From positions 1 through 64,000 of the forward strand of contig JAURJU010000027.1 in assembly GCA_030832085.1 (NCBI GenBank): DNA of 64,000 nucleotides, given 5' to 3'. Position 1 is the stretch's first letter; every line of letters starts with the position of its first letter. The DNA comes from Chitinophagales bacterium. Its GTDB lineage: Bacteria > Bacteroidota > Bacteroidia > Chitinophagales > Chitinophagaceae. The notes beneath the pieces were generated by a model. The model searched no databases, was not told the origin of the DNA, and saw nothing but the letters and a program-made list of their open reading frames with translations. Made by a program: the position numbers and the translations under genes. Positions 9,195-17,659 of this stretch are shown one piece after another.

Positions 9195-9766
9195 AAAAAA
9201 TTATCCTGGCATCTGGTTCACCCAGAAGAAAAATGCTGTTGGAATGGGCGGAAATTCCCTTTGACGTAGTCGTTTCTGACGCCGATGAGTCATTTGACGC
9301 CACCATGCCACCCGTTGAAATTGCCATTGCAATTGCACAAAAAAAGAATGCTGCTGTTGTCAATAACCTGAAAGACGATGCAGCAACTTCCATCGTCATT
9401 TCGGCTGATACCATTGTTGTTTTGCACGGAGAAGTGATAGGAAAACCTGTAAACAGGGACGATGCCATTGGAATTTTAAAACGGCTGTCGAATCAGACAC
9501 ACCAAGTGATTACAGCTGTTTGTGTCAGGAATAAAAAACAGGAAAAAGTTTTTCATGACATTACGCTTGTGTGCTTTCATCCACTTTCAGATGAGCAAAT
9601 CACGCATTATGTTGATTTTTACAAACCTTATGATAAGGCTGGAGCTTACGCCATACAGGAATGGATAGGAGTGGTGGGCATCAAATCCATTCAAGGAGAT
9701 TTTTACAATGTAATGGGATTACCGGTCAGTCGCCTGCTCCATACGCTTCAGGAAGCGTTTTTGTAG
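9191..9766 (+). CDS. maf: Maf-like nucleotide pyrophosphatase
   Basis: Cytosolic nucleoside triphosphate pyrophosphatase of 191 residues. Family data suggest it hydrolyses dTTP/UTP or modified nucleotides (house-cleaning) and is linked to septum control. Visible motifs are the N-terminal SGSPRRKMLLEWAEI, the ISADTIVVLHGEVIGKP segment holding the catalytic Asp, and YDKAGAYAIQE near the end. Translationally coupled to the prenyltransferase through a 4-bp ATGA overlap, third gene of the KdsC-UbiA-Maf operon. Confidence 0.95.
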   Translation: MKKIILASGSPRRKMLLEWAEIPFDVVVSDADESFDATMPPVEIAIAIAQKKNAAVVNNLKDDAATSIVISADTIVVLHGEVIGKPVNRDDAIGILKRLSNQTHQVITAVCVRNKKQEKVFHDITLVCFHPLSDEQITHYVDFYKPYDKAGAYAIQEWIGVVGIKSIQGDFYNVMGLPVSRLLHTLQEAFL

Positions 9767-9791
9767 ATCCCAGCATTTTTTCATTGCTGAT

Positions 9792-10196
9792 TTACCAGTT
9801 GAAGTCAACGGTCAATTGAATATCCGGGTGAATACTTTCCTTGACGGGGCAAGACCATGCTATCTCTTCCAAACGCTTTTTTTCATCATCAGAAAAATAA
9901 CGCCCAGTGGGCCAGTTGAAGCGAATGTGGATGCCGGCAATCCTTCTGGGTGAAGCAGACATGGTTTTTTGGGTTTCAGTCACCGTCCCGACCAGTTTTT
10001 CTTCCAAGTCCCTTGCACGGATGGCCATGGTTGTTAACATACAAGCAGCAAGTGAGGTACCTATGAGGTCGGTGGGAGAAAAACGGGCTCCTTTTCCCTG
10101 GTTGTCGGTTGGTGCATCGGTTTCTATGCTTGAACCAGATTGCAAATGTGTTGCTAAAGTTCTCAGATCACCAGAATAAGTTACCGTAGAAGTCAT
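9792..10196 (-). CDS. OsmC/Ohr family protein
   Basis: Peroxiredoxin-like protein of 134 residues that by family reduces organic hydroperoxides with a Cys pair. The two conserved cysteines lie in LAACMLTTMAIRARD and EIAWSCPVKESI. The start at 10196 (MTSTVTYSGDLRT) matches the family; the longer frame reaching 10244 would overlap the divergent gene at 10233. A palindromic AT-rich element lies between the two divergent genes. Confidence 0.9.
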   Translation of the reverse strand: MTSTVTYSGDLRTLATHLQSGSSIETDAPTDNQGKGARFSPTDLIGTSLAACMLTTMAIRARDLEEKLVGTVTETQKTMSASPRRIAGIHIRFNWPTGRYFSDDEKKRLEEIAWSCPVKESIHPDIQLTVDFNW

Positions 10197-10207
10197 GCTT
10201 TTTTTTA

Positions 10208-10215
10208 TAAATTTA
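10208..10215. promoter_or_regulatory. Palindromic TAAATTTA, possible shared -7 element
   Basis: This 8-bp perfect palindrome sits between the divergent OsmC and secreted-protein genes. It differs from TAnnTTTG by one base on each strand, so it could serve as the -7 element in both directions. Distances to the starts are 11 bp (OsmC) and 17 bp (plus-strand gene). Weak evidence. Confidence 0.25.
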
Positions 10216-10232
10216 CATAACATTAAGCAACC

Positions 10233-11060
10233 ATGTTTAAACAAACGGCCTTATTCATTCCCTTTACTTTTTTGGTGCTGCTCGTTCATGCCCAGCGCCT
10301 ATCTTTATCAAAGGCTGGTTCCAAAGAGACCCAAAAGCTTGAGAAAAGAAATAAAATCAACGCAATGATCAGGAATGAAGAGGAAGGCGTTCCCGCCTTT
10401 TCCAAACATTCTATTTTCAGTTTCACGAACAACCATGATGGCTATGGTATCTTGTTAGAGAAGGGGATATCCAAGTCAGCCTACAAGTCTTCAATCTTTC
10501 AACTTGAGTTTGGCGAAAAGCGGCATGCAAAAGAAGAAAAGCAAAGCAGTTCTGAATTCACCAACAGCGGTTTTGCCATTTTTGGAAGACCCTTCGTATT
10601 TGGAAAGAAAAATATCTTTTACCAACTCAAGCTGGGAGCTGGACAAGAACTCCTTATCGGTGGAAAAGGCAATAAAAATGGTGTTGCGGTCTATGCACTG
10701 CTTGTAGGTGGATTCTCCGCAGGGTTGTCCAGGCCATATTATATGGAATTCGCATCGCCTGGCGGCACAGAAAAAATTAAATTTACCGAAGCCCGACGCT
10801 CAACTTTTTTGAGTGCAGACAAAATAATTGGAGGTACGGGCCTTCAGTTGGGGTGGAATGAAATGAAATTTTCTCCAGGAGCCTACGCCAAAGGGGGCCT
10901 CCGTTTTGATTGGGCCAGGTTCAATCAGGTGGTTTCTGCCATAGAATTTGGTTTTGGGTTTGATTACTATTCCCAAAAGATTGTCCAAATGGTTGACAAT
11001 CCTGGAAAGTCTTTCTTCCCAACGGGTTATGTAGGATTGGTTTTTGGTAACCGCAAGTGA
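10233..11060 (+). CDS. Secreted protein of unknown function, probable beta-barrel
   Basis: I do not recognise a named family. The 275-residue product begins with a signal peptide ([21 protein letters not shown], cleavage after about 20). The remainder is rich in alternating aromatic and glycine residues, for example [16 protein letters not shown] and [14 protein letters not shown], as expected for an outer-membrane beta-barrel. It ends [15 protein letters not shown]. The gene stops 25 bp before lipA and could share a transcript with it, though a lipA promoter-like TACCTTCG lies in the gap. Outer-membrane location is inference. Confidence 0.7.
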   Translation: MFKQTALFIPFTFLVLLVHAQRLSLSKAGSKETQKLEKRNKINAMIRNEEEGVPAFSKHSIFSFTNNHDGYGILLEKGISKSAYKSSIFQLEFGEKRHAKEEKQSSSEFTNSGFAIFGRPFVFGKKNIFYQLKLGAGQELLIGGKGNKNGVAVYALLVGGFSAGLSRPYYMEFASPGGTEKIKFTEARRSTFLSADKIIGGTGLQLGWNEMKFSPGAYAKGGLRFDWARFNQVVSAIEFGFGFDYYSQKIVQMVDNPGKSFFPTGYVGLVFGNRK

Positions 11061-11085
11061 TGTACCTTCGCACTTTATTTATCCC

Positions 11086-12021
11086 ATGAGTTGTGATGTG
11101 AACACTGCAGGATCCATTCCTGAACAAAAGCAAAAGAAACCTGACTGGTTGAGGGTCCGCCTTCCTGTAGGAGAAGGATATAAGCATGTGCGTTCCCTGG
11201 TTGATACCCATAAGTTGCATACCATTTGCGAGAGTGGCAATTGTCCAAACATGGGTGAATGTTGGGGTGCGGGTACAGCTACCTTCATGATTCTAGGCAA
11301 TGTTTGCACAAGGAGCTGTGGTTTTTGTGCTGTTGCTACAGGAAGACCTGATCCAGTTGATTGGGATGAACCTCAACGCGTCGCAGAAGCCATTCATTTG
11401 ATGAAAGTAAAACATGCAGTAATCACCTCTGTGGACAGGGATGAACTCCCCGATGGTGGTAGCAATATTTGGTTTAATACCATCAAAGCGGTAAAATCAC
11501 TCAATCCAAACACCACATTGGAGACACTGATTCCCGATTTCAAGGGAATCGATGACCAAATACAAAGAATAGTAGAGGCAGCTCCTGAAGTGGTTTCACA
11601 CAACATCGAAACAGTTGAACAACTGACAAGAAAAGTAAGGATTCAGGCAAAATACTGGCGAAGCATGGAAGTCTTGAGAAAGCTGAAACAGGGAGGAATG
11701 AGAACAAAATCAGGCATCATGCTTGGATTGGGAGAAACAAAAGAAGAAGTAGTGCAAACCTTGAAAGACCTTTCAGCCAATGGCATAGATGTTGTAACCA
11801 TTGGGCAGTACCTTCAGCCCACACGAAAACATCTTCCAGTTCAACGCTTTGTTCATCCGGATGAATTCAATGAATACAAGGAAATTGGCTATGCACTGGG
11901 TATAGACTATGTTGAGAGCGGTCCATTGGTTCGATCATCCTATCACAGCGAAAAGCATGTGATACCAGGTTATGGTAAAAATGAATGGGAAAAGCAAAAA
12001 GTCCTTCTCTCTTCTAACTGA
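11086..12021 (+). CDS. lipA: Lipoyl synthase
   Basis: Radical SAM enzyme that inserts two sulfurs into octanoyl groups on E2 and GcvH proteins. The 311-residue protein holds the auxiliary cluster ligands [12 protein letters not shown], the radical SAM triad CTRSCGFC, and the C-terminal SSYH motif ([11 protein letters not shown]). The start at 11086 ([14 protein letters not shown]) is chosen; a longer frame to 11044 would overlap the upstream gene. A promoter-like TACCTTCG lies at 11063-11070, one base off TAnnTTTG, with TTTG at 11043-11046. No lipB is seen nearby. Confidence 0.97.
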   Translation: MSCDVNTAGSIPEQKQKKPDWLRVRLPVGEGYKHVRSLVDTHKLHTICESGNCPNMGECWGAGTATFMILGNVCTRSCGFCAVATGRPDPVDWDEPQRVAEAIHLMKVKHAVITSVDRDELPDGGSNIWFNTIKAVKSLNPNTTLETLIPDFKGIDDQIQRIVEAAPEVVSHNIETVEQLTRKVRIQAKYWRSMEVLRKLKQGGMRTKSGIMLGLGETKEEVVQTLKDLSANGIDVVTIGQYLQPTRKHLPVQRFVHPDEFNEYKEIGYALGIDYVESGPLVRSSYHSEKHVIPGYGKNEWEKQKVLLSSN

Positions 12022-12065
12022 ACTTATGCACCTTTTAAAGTCTTATTGAAATTCATTAGAAGTAC

Positions 12066-13031
12066 TTACTTTTTGTCCCAGGCCAATGCGCTTGCACCGA
12101 GTATTGCCGCGTCTGACTCCTTTAGGTGACTTACCAGTATTTTAACCTTGTTTTGGAACACCTGAATGAGGTTCTCTTCCATGTGTTTTCTGGTGGGTTT
12201 CAGTATCAGGTCACCGGCTTTGGTAAGGCCTCCAAAGAGGATGATTGCTTCCGGGCTGCTGAACATTACTGCATTGGCGAGTGCAAGACCCAGGATCTTT
12301 CCCGTGAAATCAAATATTTCCAAGGCAAGCTTATCACCCTTGATGGCAGCATTGTACACAACTTTCGAATCAAGCGTATCCTTGTCTGCATCCCGCAAGA
12401 GACTGTCTTCCTTGCTGTTCTCAAGCATTTCCAAAGCAGTCAAACGTACCCCGGTGGCTGATGCATAACTTTCCAATGAGCCTTTTTTACCAGTTCCCTG
12501 GTGCATCCGGCCATCTGGGATTACAATGGTATGGCCCAGTTCACCAGCAAATCCATCATGACCATAGATCAGTTGTCCATTGGCAACAATCCCACTGCCA
12601 ACACCAGTTCCGAGTGTTATCATGATAAAATCGCGCATCCCTTTGGCTGCGCCGTACATCATTTCACCAATCGCTGCTGCATTTGCATCATTGGTAAGGG
12701 TAACAGGCAACTGAAATTTATCACTCATCATTTTCGCTATGGGAATGATTCCCGACCAGGGTAAATTGGGTGCGTATTCAATGGTACCAGTATAAAAATT
12801 TCCATTGGGTGCTCCCATACCTATTCCCCTTATTCTCCCAATGCCTCCGGCCCTGCCAATCAAGACTTCCAAATGGCCATGGAGTTCTTCAATGAAGCCC
12901 TCAATTTCCTTGTGCTTTTTGGTTGACATCTCACCAGAAAAAAGAACGTTTCCATTTTTGTCGACAATGCCAAATTTAGTGCCAGTTCCGCCTATGTCTA
13001 TGCCTATAGCCAGCGATTCGTTTGAATTCAT
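12066..13031 (-). CDS. ROK-family sugar kinase (glucokinase-like) lacking the zinc cysteines
   Basis: Cytosolic kinase of 321 residues, probably acting on glucose or a related hexose. It has the N-terminal ATP motif IDIGGTGTKFGIVD, the catalytic region LTNDANAAAIGEM, and GTGVGSGIV. The usual ROK zinc motif (Cys-X-Cys-Gly-X2-Gly-Cys-Leu-Glu after Gly-His) is replaced by GRMHQGTGKKGSLESYAS, with all three cysteines gone. It lies downstream of the sugar transporter on the same strand, with a terminator hairpin between, and faces lipA. The context of transporter and glycogen genes supports a hexokinase role. Confidence 0.88.
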   Translation of the reverse strand: MNSNESLAIGIDIGGTGTKFGIVDKNGNVLFSGEMSTKKHKEIEGFIEELHGHLEVLIGRAGGIGRIRGIGMGAPNGNFYTGTIEYAPNLPWSGIIPIAKMMSDKFQLPVTLTNDANAAAIGEMMYGAAKGMRDFIMITLGTGVGSGIVANGQLIYGHDGFAGELGHTIVIPDGRMHQGTGKKGSLESYASATGVRLTALEMLENSKEDSLLRDADKDTLDSKVVYNAAIKGDKLALEIFDFTGKILGLALANAVMFSSPEAIILFGGLTKAGDLILKPTRKHMEENLIQVFQNKVKILVSHLKESDAAILGASALAWDKK

Positions 13032-13057
13032 ATTGAAAGTTATGTGGATAAAATAAA

Positions 13058-13080
13058 GCAGCCACTGTTAAAGTGGCTGC
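13058..13080 (-). terminator. Rho-independent terminator after the sugar MFS gene
   Basis: A 9-bp perfect stem (GCAGCCACT paired with AGTGGCTGC) with a 5-base loop, followed on the minus strand by TTTATTTTAT. It lies between the transporter stop and the ROK start, so the kinase probably has its own promoter or is read through. Confidence 0.75.
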
Positions 13081-13105
13081 CAAGATACAAATAAATCAAG
13101 AAAAT

Positions 13106-14728
13106 TTAGTGGGCTGCAGCCACTTGTGCATCCACATCCAACCCTTGTTTCTTCAATACTGATTTTGTTTGCAAAGCGTGCCAAGCCAGGTAAGCAAAAC
13201 AGAGGAAGGGGATAAGGTAGGAGAGTTGTGTATAGGTATATACGCTGCTGTCTCCTGAAGGATCAAGGTCAATGATGGAACCCTGTGTGGGTGGAATAAT
13301 GGCACCACCAAGAATCATCATGATGAGGAATGCGGATCCCTGGCTGGTGTATTTTCCAATACCGTTGATGGCCAATGCAAAAATGCATGGCCACATGACC
13401 GCTGTACAAAGACCAGTACTGATGATTGCATAATTTGCCAACATGCCGGTTGCAGTGATGGAAATAAGCATTGCAGCTGCAGCCAGAATAGATACTGTCA
13501 GCAGTAATTTAACTGGCTTGTCTTCAGCAAACAGGAATGCAATCACTGCTAGGGCAATGCAAATGGGGTACATCATGAATTCATCAATGTTGTTCCCTTT
13601 GATGATGTTCACCAAAAGAATGACACCAAAAGCAACAAACGGAACGACAATGACCAGTATTCTTTTTACCATTTTGCTGAAATTGAAGACACTCACGGCG
13701 CCAGTCCATCTTCCAATCATCATGGATCCCCAATAGAGCGAAATGAGGTGAGAAATTTCAGAGTCCTCTTTGCCTCCAAAGGCATTCTTTTTGAGCAATG
13801 CACCAAAATTGTTGTCAATCGTCACTTCAACGCCTACGTAGATAAAAATGGCAATCATGCCCAATACCAGTTGTGGATATGCCATGGCACCCCATCCGGC
13901 AGGATTTTTCTTGGCTGTAACCATTGTCCAGAAAAGTATGGCAAGAATTACCACCAATGAACCACTGATAATCATGCTTTTTTGAAGTCCACTCACTTCC
14001 TTTGCCCAATCAGCGAAAAGCACGGGAAGGAAGATGATGCCTATGATCAGCAAAACATACATTGCTTTTGGGCTTTTTTCAAGTTTTTCGTCTGATGTTG
14101 TCTTGGGCAATTTTGCATATGCAAAGATCAGTGCTGCGATAATAAAGAGCCCTGCCAAAAAGAAATACAGTGTTTGAATGTTTTCAATGGATGCCACTTT
14201 TCCGCTGTCAAGACTACCAAACAGCAGGTAACTGACCACCAATGGGCCAAGCAGGGTACCGAAAGAGTTTACGCTTCCGCCCATGTTGAGGCGATGTGCT
14301 CCGGTTTCAGGTGTCCCCAACCCAATGGCAAACGGCTGAGCCGCTGTCTGTTGCAAAGAAAAACCCAATGCAATGATGAAAAAAGACACCAAAACCAAAC
14401 CAAAAGTGGCTGTGCCGGATCCGCTGATATAGGCGAGTGCCAGTGCCCCCACCACCGAGATGAGCAGTCCGTAAATGATACCTTTTTTGTATCCGATCTT
14501 GTTGAGCAAATCCGTGCCGGTCACCGTTGAAAAAACATAAAGAATCAACGAGCCGTAAAAATAAGCGCCATAAAACGCAGAACCGATCAATTGTGATTGA
14601 ATCTGATCAAGGTTGAAAAATGTTTTGCAAAATGGGATGAAAATGCTGTTGGATGCAGCTACAAATCCCCAGAAAAAGAAAACGATGATCAGTACACCGA
14701 ATTGCGACCACTTTGTTTGTTGGCTCAT
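13106..14728 (-). CDS. Sugar MFS transporter (FucP/glucose-galactose type)
   Basis: Inner-membrane proton-coupled sugar importer of 540 residues. The N-terminus MSQQTKWSQFGVLIIVFFFWGFV and the motif FSLQQTAAQPFAIGLG followed by GGSVNSFGTLLGPLVVSYL are diagnostic of the FucP/GluP branch. It is longer than FucP (about 440) because of an expanded central loop and extra helices around residues 225-330. The start at 14728 is the family start; the longer reading from 14779 adds 17 codons before it. Divergent from glgA, so uptake is next to storage. Confidence 0.9.
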   Translation of the reverse strand: MSQQTKWSQFGVLIIVFFFWGFVAASNSIFIPFCKTFFNLDQIQSQLIGSAFYGAYFYGSLILYVFSTVTGTDLLNKIGYKKGIIYGLLISVVGALALAYISGSGTATFGLVLVSFFIIALGFSLQQTAAQPFAIGLGTPETGAHRLNMGGSVNSFGTLLGPLVVSYLLFGSLDSGKVASIENIQTLYFFLAGLFIIAALIFAYAKLPKTTSDEKLEKSPKAMYVLLIIGIIFLPVLFADWAKEVSGLQKSMIISGSLVVILAILFWTMVTAKKNPAGWGAMAYPQLVLGMIAIFIYVGVEVTIDNNFGALLKKNAFGGKEDSEISHLISLYWGSMMIGRWTGAVSVFNFSKMVKRILVIVVPFVAFGVILLVNIIKGNNIDEFMMYPICIALAVIAFLFAEDKPVKLLLTVSILAAAAMLISITATGMLANYAIISTGLCTAVMWPCIFALAINGIGKYTSQGSAFLIMMILGGAIIPPTQGSIIDLDPSGDSSVYTYTQLSYLIPFLCFAYLAWHALQTKSVLKKQGLDVDAQVAAAH

Positions 14729-14830
14729 ATGGAAGGTTGTTTTATGAAACCCCAAAATAATTATTTTTTTTGCCTGCAAAACATTTTGTTATCAACAATT
14801 GCATCTCATTTATTCATACATTCGAAAAGG

Positions 14831-16258
14831 ATGAAAACTTCATTGGAAATCTTGCATGTAAGTGCTGAATGTTATCCGGTTGCCAAGGCTGGTGGATTGG
14901 GTGATGTTGTTGGTTCTTTACCCCGTTTTCAGCAGGAATTGGGTCACAAGGCCAGGGTTGTGATGCCCATGTACAGAACACCTTACCTCTACGCACACGA
15001 CTGGGAGGTTGTTCACAAATCATCTTCGAACCTGGGACATTGGTGGTTTGATTATACTGTGATCAGGGAAAAGTCAAATGCACAGGGATTTGAACTCTTT
15101 TTGCTGGACATCAATGGCCTGCTGGACCGGGACAAGGTGTATGGATATGATGATGACACTGAAAGGTTTTGTGCCTTTCAAATTGCTGTAGCCCATTGGA
15201 TGAATTCATGGGATGTACTTCCCAATGTCGTACATGTCCATGATCACCATGCCGCATTATTGCCCTTTATCATGCAGCATGCTTATGCATACAAACGGCT
15301 TCAATACATTCCAACAATACTTACGATTCACAACGCACAATACCAGGGTGCTTTTGGATGGGAGAAGACCTTGTACATTCCCCAATGGGACAGTTGGAAA
15401 CGTGGTTTATTGGAGTGGAAGGGAACCATCAATCCATTGGCTTCTGGTATAAAATGCGCCTGGAAAGTGACCACGGTGAGCAATTCTTACCTGGGTGAAC
15501 TGAGACACATGAGCAATGGATTGGAACCCCTGTTTGAATATGAAAAAGGCAAATGCAGTGGAATCCTGAACGGCATTGACTACAAGGTTTGGAACCCCCA
15601 AAATGACAAATACCTGGACGAGCATTTCTCTCTAGTGGATGCTGATGCGGGCAAGAAAAAAAACAAGAATATCATTTGCGACCGCTTTGGACTGGATCCC
15701 CAAAAACCTCTTTTTATTTTCATTGGAAGACTTGTCGGCGAGAAGGGTGCTGACCTCTTGCCCGGCATGATCGTGGACAGTTTCAAGTTCATTGGACGAA
15801 AAATGAATTTCCTTGTACTTGGAAATGGTGAGTCAGAAACAGAACATCAACTTTCCCAACTCAATTCGATTGCAAAGAGTGATTACAATGTATACATTGG
15901 CTACAATGAAACCTTGAGTCATTTGATGTATGCTGCAGCAGATTTCATCATCATGCCGTCAAGGGTGGAGCCTTGTGGGCTTAACCAGCTTTATGCAATG
16001 CGGTATGGCACAATCCCGGTCGTTCGCAATACGGGAGGGCTGAGGGATACTGTCATTGACATGGGGGAAACCAACGGATATGGCATAACGTTCAACAATG
16101 CCAGTGTAGGAGACATTACCCATGGCATTTACAGGGCTGTTGGTATATACAACCAAAAAGAAATTTTTCGCAGTATACGGCAAAAGATCATGGAACTGGA
16201 TTTCAGTTGGCACCGCAGCGCTGAGGAATATGTCTCCCTTTATCAAACTTTTCAGTAA
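14831..16258 (+). CDS. glgA: Glycogen (starch) synthase
   Basis: Transfers glucose from ADP-glucose to the growing alpha-1,4-glucan. GT5 family, 475 residues. The N-terminal substrate loop is AECYPVAKAGGLGDVVGSL (KxGGL motif), and the C-terminal Rossmann half includes FIGRLVGEKGADLL and the donor site MPSRVEPCGLNQLYAMRYG. The start at 14831 (MKTSLEILHVS) matches the family; the frame is open further upstream but that part would overlap the divergent transporter. First gene of glgA-glgC-glgB-TPR. Confidence 0.96.
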   Translation: MKTSLEILHVSAECYPVAKAGGLGDVVGSLPRFQQELGHKARVVMPMYRTPYLYAHDWEVVHKSSSNLGHWWFDYTVIREKSNAQGFELFLLDINGLLDRDKVYGYDDDTERFCAFQIAVAHWMNSWDVLPNVVHVHDHHAALLPFIMQHAYAYKRLQYIPTILTIHNAQYQGAFGWEKTLYIPQWDSWKRGLLEWKGTINPLASGIKCAWKVTTVSNSYLGELRHMSNGLEPLFEYEKGKCSGILNGIDYKVWNPQNDKYLDEHFSLVDADAGKKKNKNIICDRFGLDPQKPLFIFIGRLVGEKGADLLPGMIVDSFKFIGRKMNFLVLGNGESETEHQLSQLNSIAKSDYNVYIGYNETLSHLMYAAADFIIMPSRVEPCGLNQLYAMRYGTIPVVRNTGGLRDTVIDMGETNGYGITFNNASVGDITHGIYRAVGIYNQKEIFRSIRQKIMELDFSWHRSAEEYVSLYQTFQ

Positions 16259-16281
16259 ATTAGACAATATTCAAAACAAAC

Positions 16282-17556
16282 ATGAACAAGAATGTAATTG
16301 CAGTCATTTTGGGTGGGGGAGCAGGGTCTAGACTGTCTCCATTGACATCAACAAGGAGCAAGCCTGCGGTTCCCATTGCAGGGAAATACAGACTTGTTGA
16401 CATCCCCATTTCCAATTGCCTCAATTCAAATATTGGCAGGATTTATGTGTTAACACAATTCAATTCCGCTTCGCTGAACAAACATATAAAAAACACCTAC
16501 CATTTCAGTGCTTTCAGCTCAGCATTTGTTGACATCATTGCAGCTGAACAAACCCCAGACAATCCAGCCTGGTTTCAAGGCACTGCAGATGCCGTCCGGC
16601 AATCATTGCGACATGTAAGCCAACAGGATTTTACGCATGTCTTGATCCTTTCCGGTGACCAGCTCTATCAAATGGATTTTCAGGAAATGATTGACAATCA
16701 TATCAACAGCAAGGCTGATATTTCCATTGCCACCATTCCTGTAAATGCCAAAGAAGCTACTGAATTTGGCATTTTGAAAAAAGGGGAAGGGGGAATCATT
16801 GAATCATTCATCGAAAAACCCAAAGCAGAAGTACTGGGTCAGTGGGTCAGCGATACAGGCGAAACCATGCAAACACAAGGCAGAAATTACCTGGCCAGTA
16901 TGGGGATTTATATTTTTGGGCGTAAAATTCTCTTTGACCTGTTGCAAGAAGAAATCAAGGATGCAACTGATTTTGGCAAGGAAATCATTCCATATTCCAT
17001 CAGTAAACACAATGTCGTCAGTTTTCAATACGAAGGCTACTGGACCGATATAGGAAACATTCATTCTTTTTTTGAAGCCAATCTTGCCCTAACACAAGAT
17101 GTTCCAGAGTTTAACTTGTTTGACAACAACAAGGCCATCTATACCCGGGCCAGGATGCTTCCTCCTGCAAAAATCAGTGGTACTACACTCGAAAAAACAA
17201 TTGTGGCAGAGGGCTGCATCATCAATGCTTCAAGGGTTGAGAACTCTGTTCTTGGCATTAGAACACGAATTGGTTATGGATCTACCATTGTAAGCTGCTA
17301 TATCATGGGAACTGATTTTTATGAGACACTGGATGAAATGAATGTTTCAGTCAGCAATGGCCTTCCCAAACTTGGCATCGGAGAACGCTGCTACATCAAG
17401 AATTCCATCATCGATAAAAACTGTCGAATTGGAAATGATGTTCGCATCAATGGCGGCAAACATTTGGCCAATACCGAACACCCCTTGTATACCATCAAGG
17501 AAGGCATTGTGGTTGTAAAAAAGGGTGCTGTAATCCCCAATGGTTTTGTCATTTGA
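16282..17556 (+). CDS. glgC: Glucose-1-phosphate adenylyltransferase
   Basis: Makes ADP-glucose from ATP and glucose-1-phosphate, the committed and usually allosteric step of glycogen synthesis. The 424-residue protein has the nucleotide-binding start LGGGAGSRLSPLTSTRSKPA, the FQGTADAVRQ motif and the IEKP segment. The C-terminal left-handed beta-helix carries hexapeptide repeats (KNSIIDKNCRIGNDVRI). It begins 23 bp after glgA. Confidence 0.96.
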   Translation: MNKNVIAVILGGGAGSRLSPLTSTRSKPAVPIAGKYRLVDIPISNCLNSNIGRIYVLTQFNSASLNKHIKNTYHFSAFSSAFVDIIAAEQTPDNPAWFQGTADAVRQSLRHVSQQDFTHVLILSGDQLYQMDFQEMIDNHINSKADISIATIPVNAKEATEFGILKKGEGGIIESFIEKPKAEVLGQWVSDTGETMQTQGRNYLASMGIYIFGRKILFDLLQEEIKDATDFGKEIIPYSISKHNVVSFQYEGYWTDIGNIHSFFEANLALTQDVPEFNLFDNNKAIYTRARMLPPAKISGTTLEKTIVAEGCIINASRVENSVLGIRTRIGYGSTIVSCYIMGTDFYETLDEMNVSVSNGLPKLGIGERCYIKNSIIDKNCRIGNDVRINGGKHLANTEHPLYTIKEGIVVVKKGAVIPNGFVI

Positions 17557-17659
17557 TTCCTGTTGCCGCAAAGATTTGCAACGGTTTGTAAACATTTAAT
17601 CGGGCAATAGCAATCCCAAATGATACTTTCTGGGCGCGCATTCATCCAATAAACATCTG

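Noticed and set aside
14597-14830. N-terminal extension of glgA to 14597
   Set aside because: It would overlap the divergent transporter and does not match any GlgA; the family N-terminus begins at 14831.
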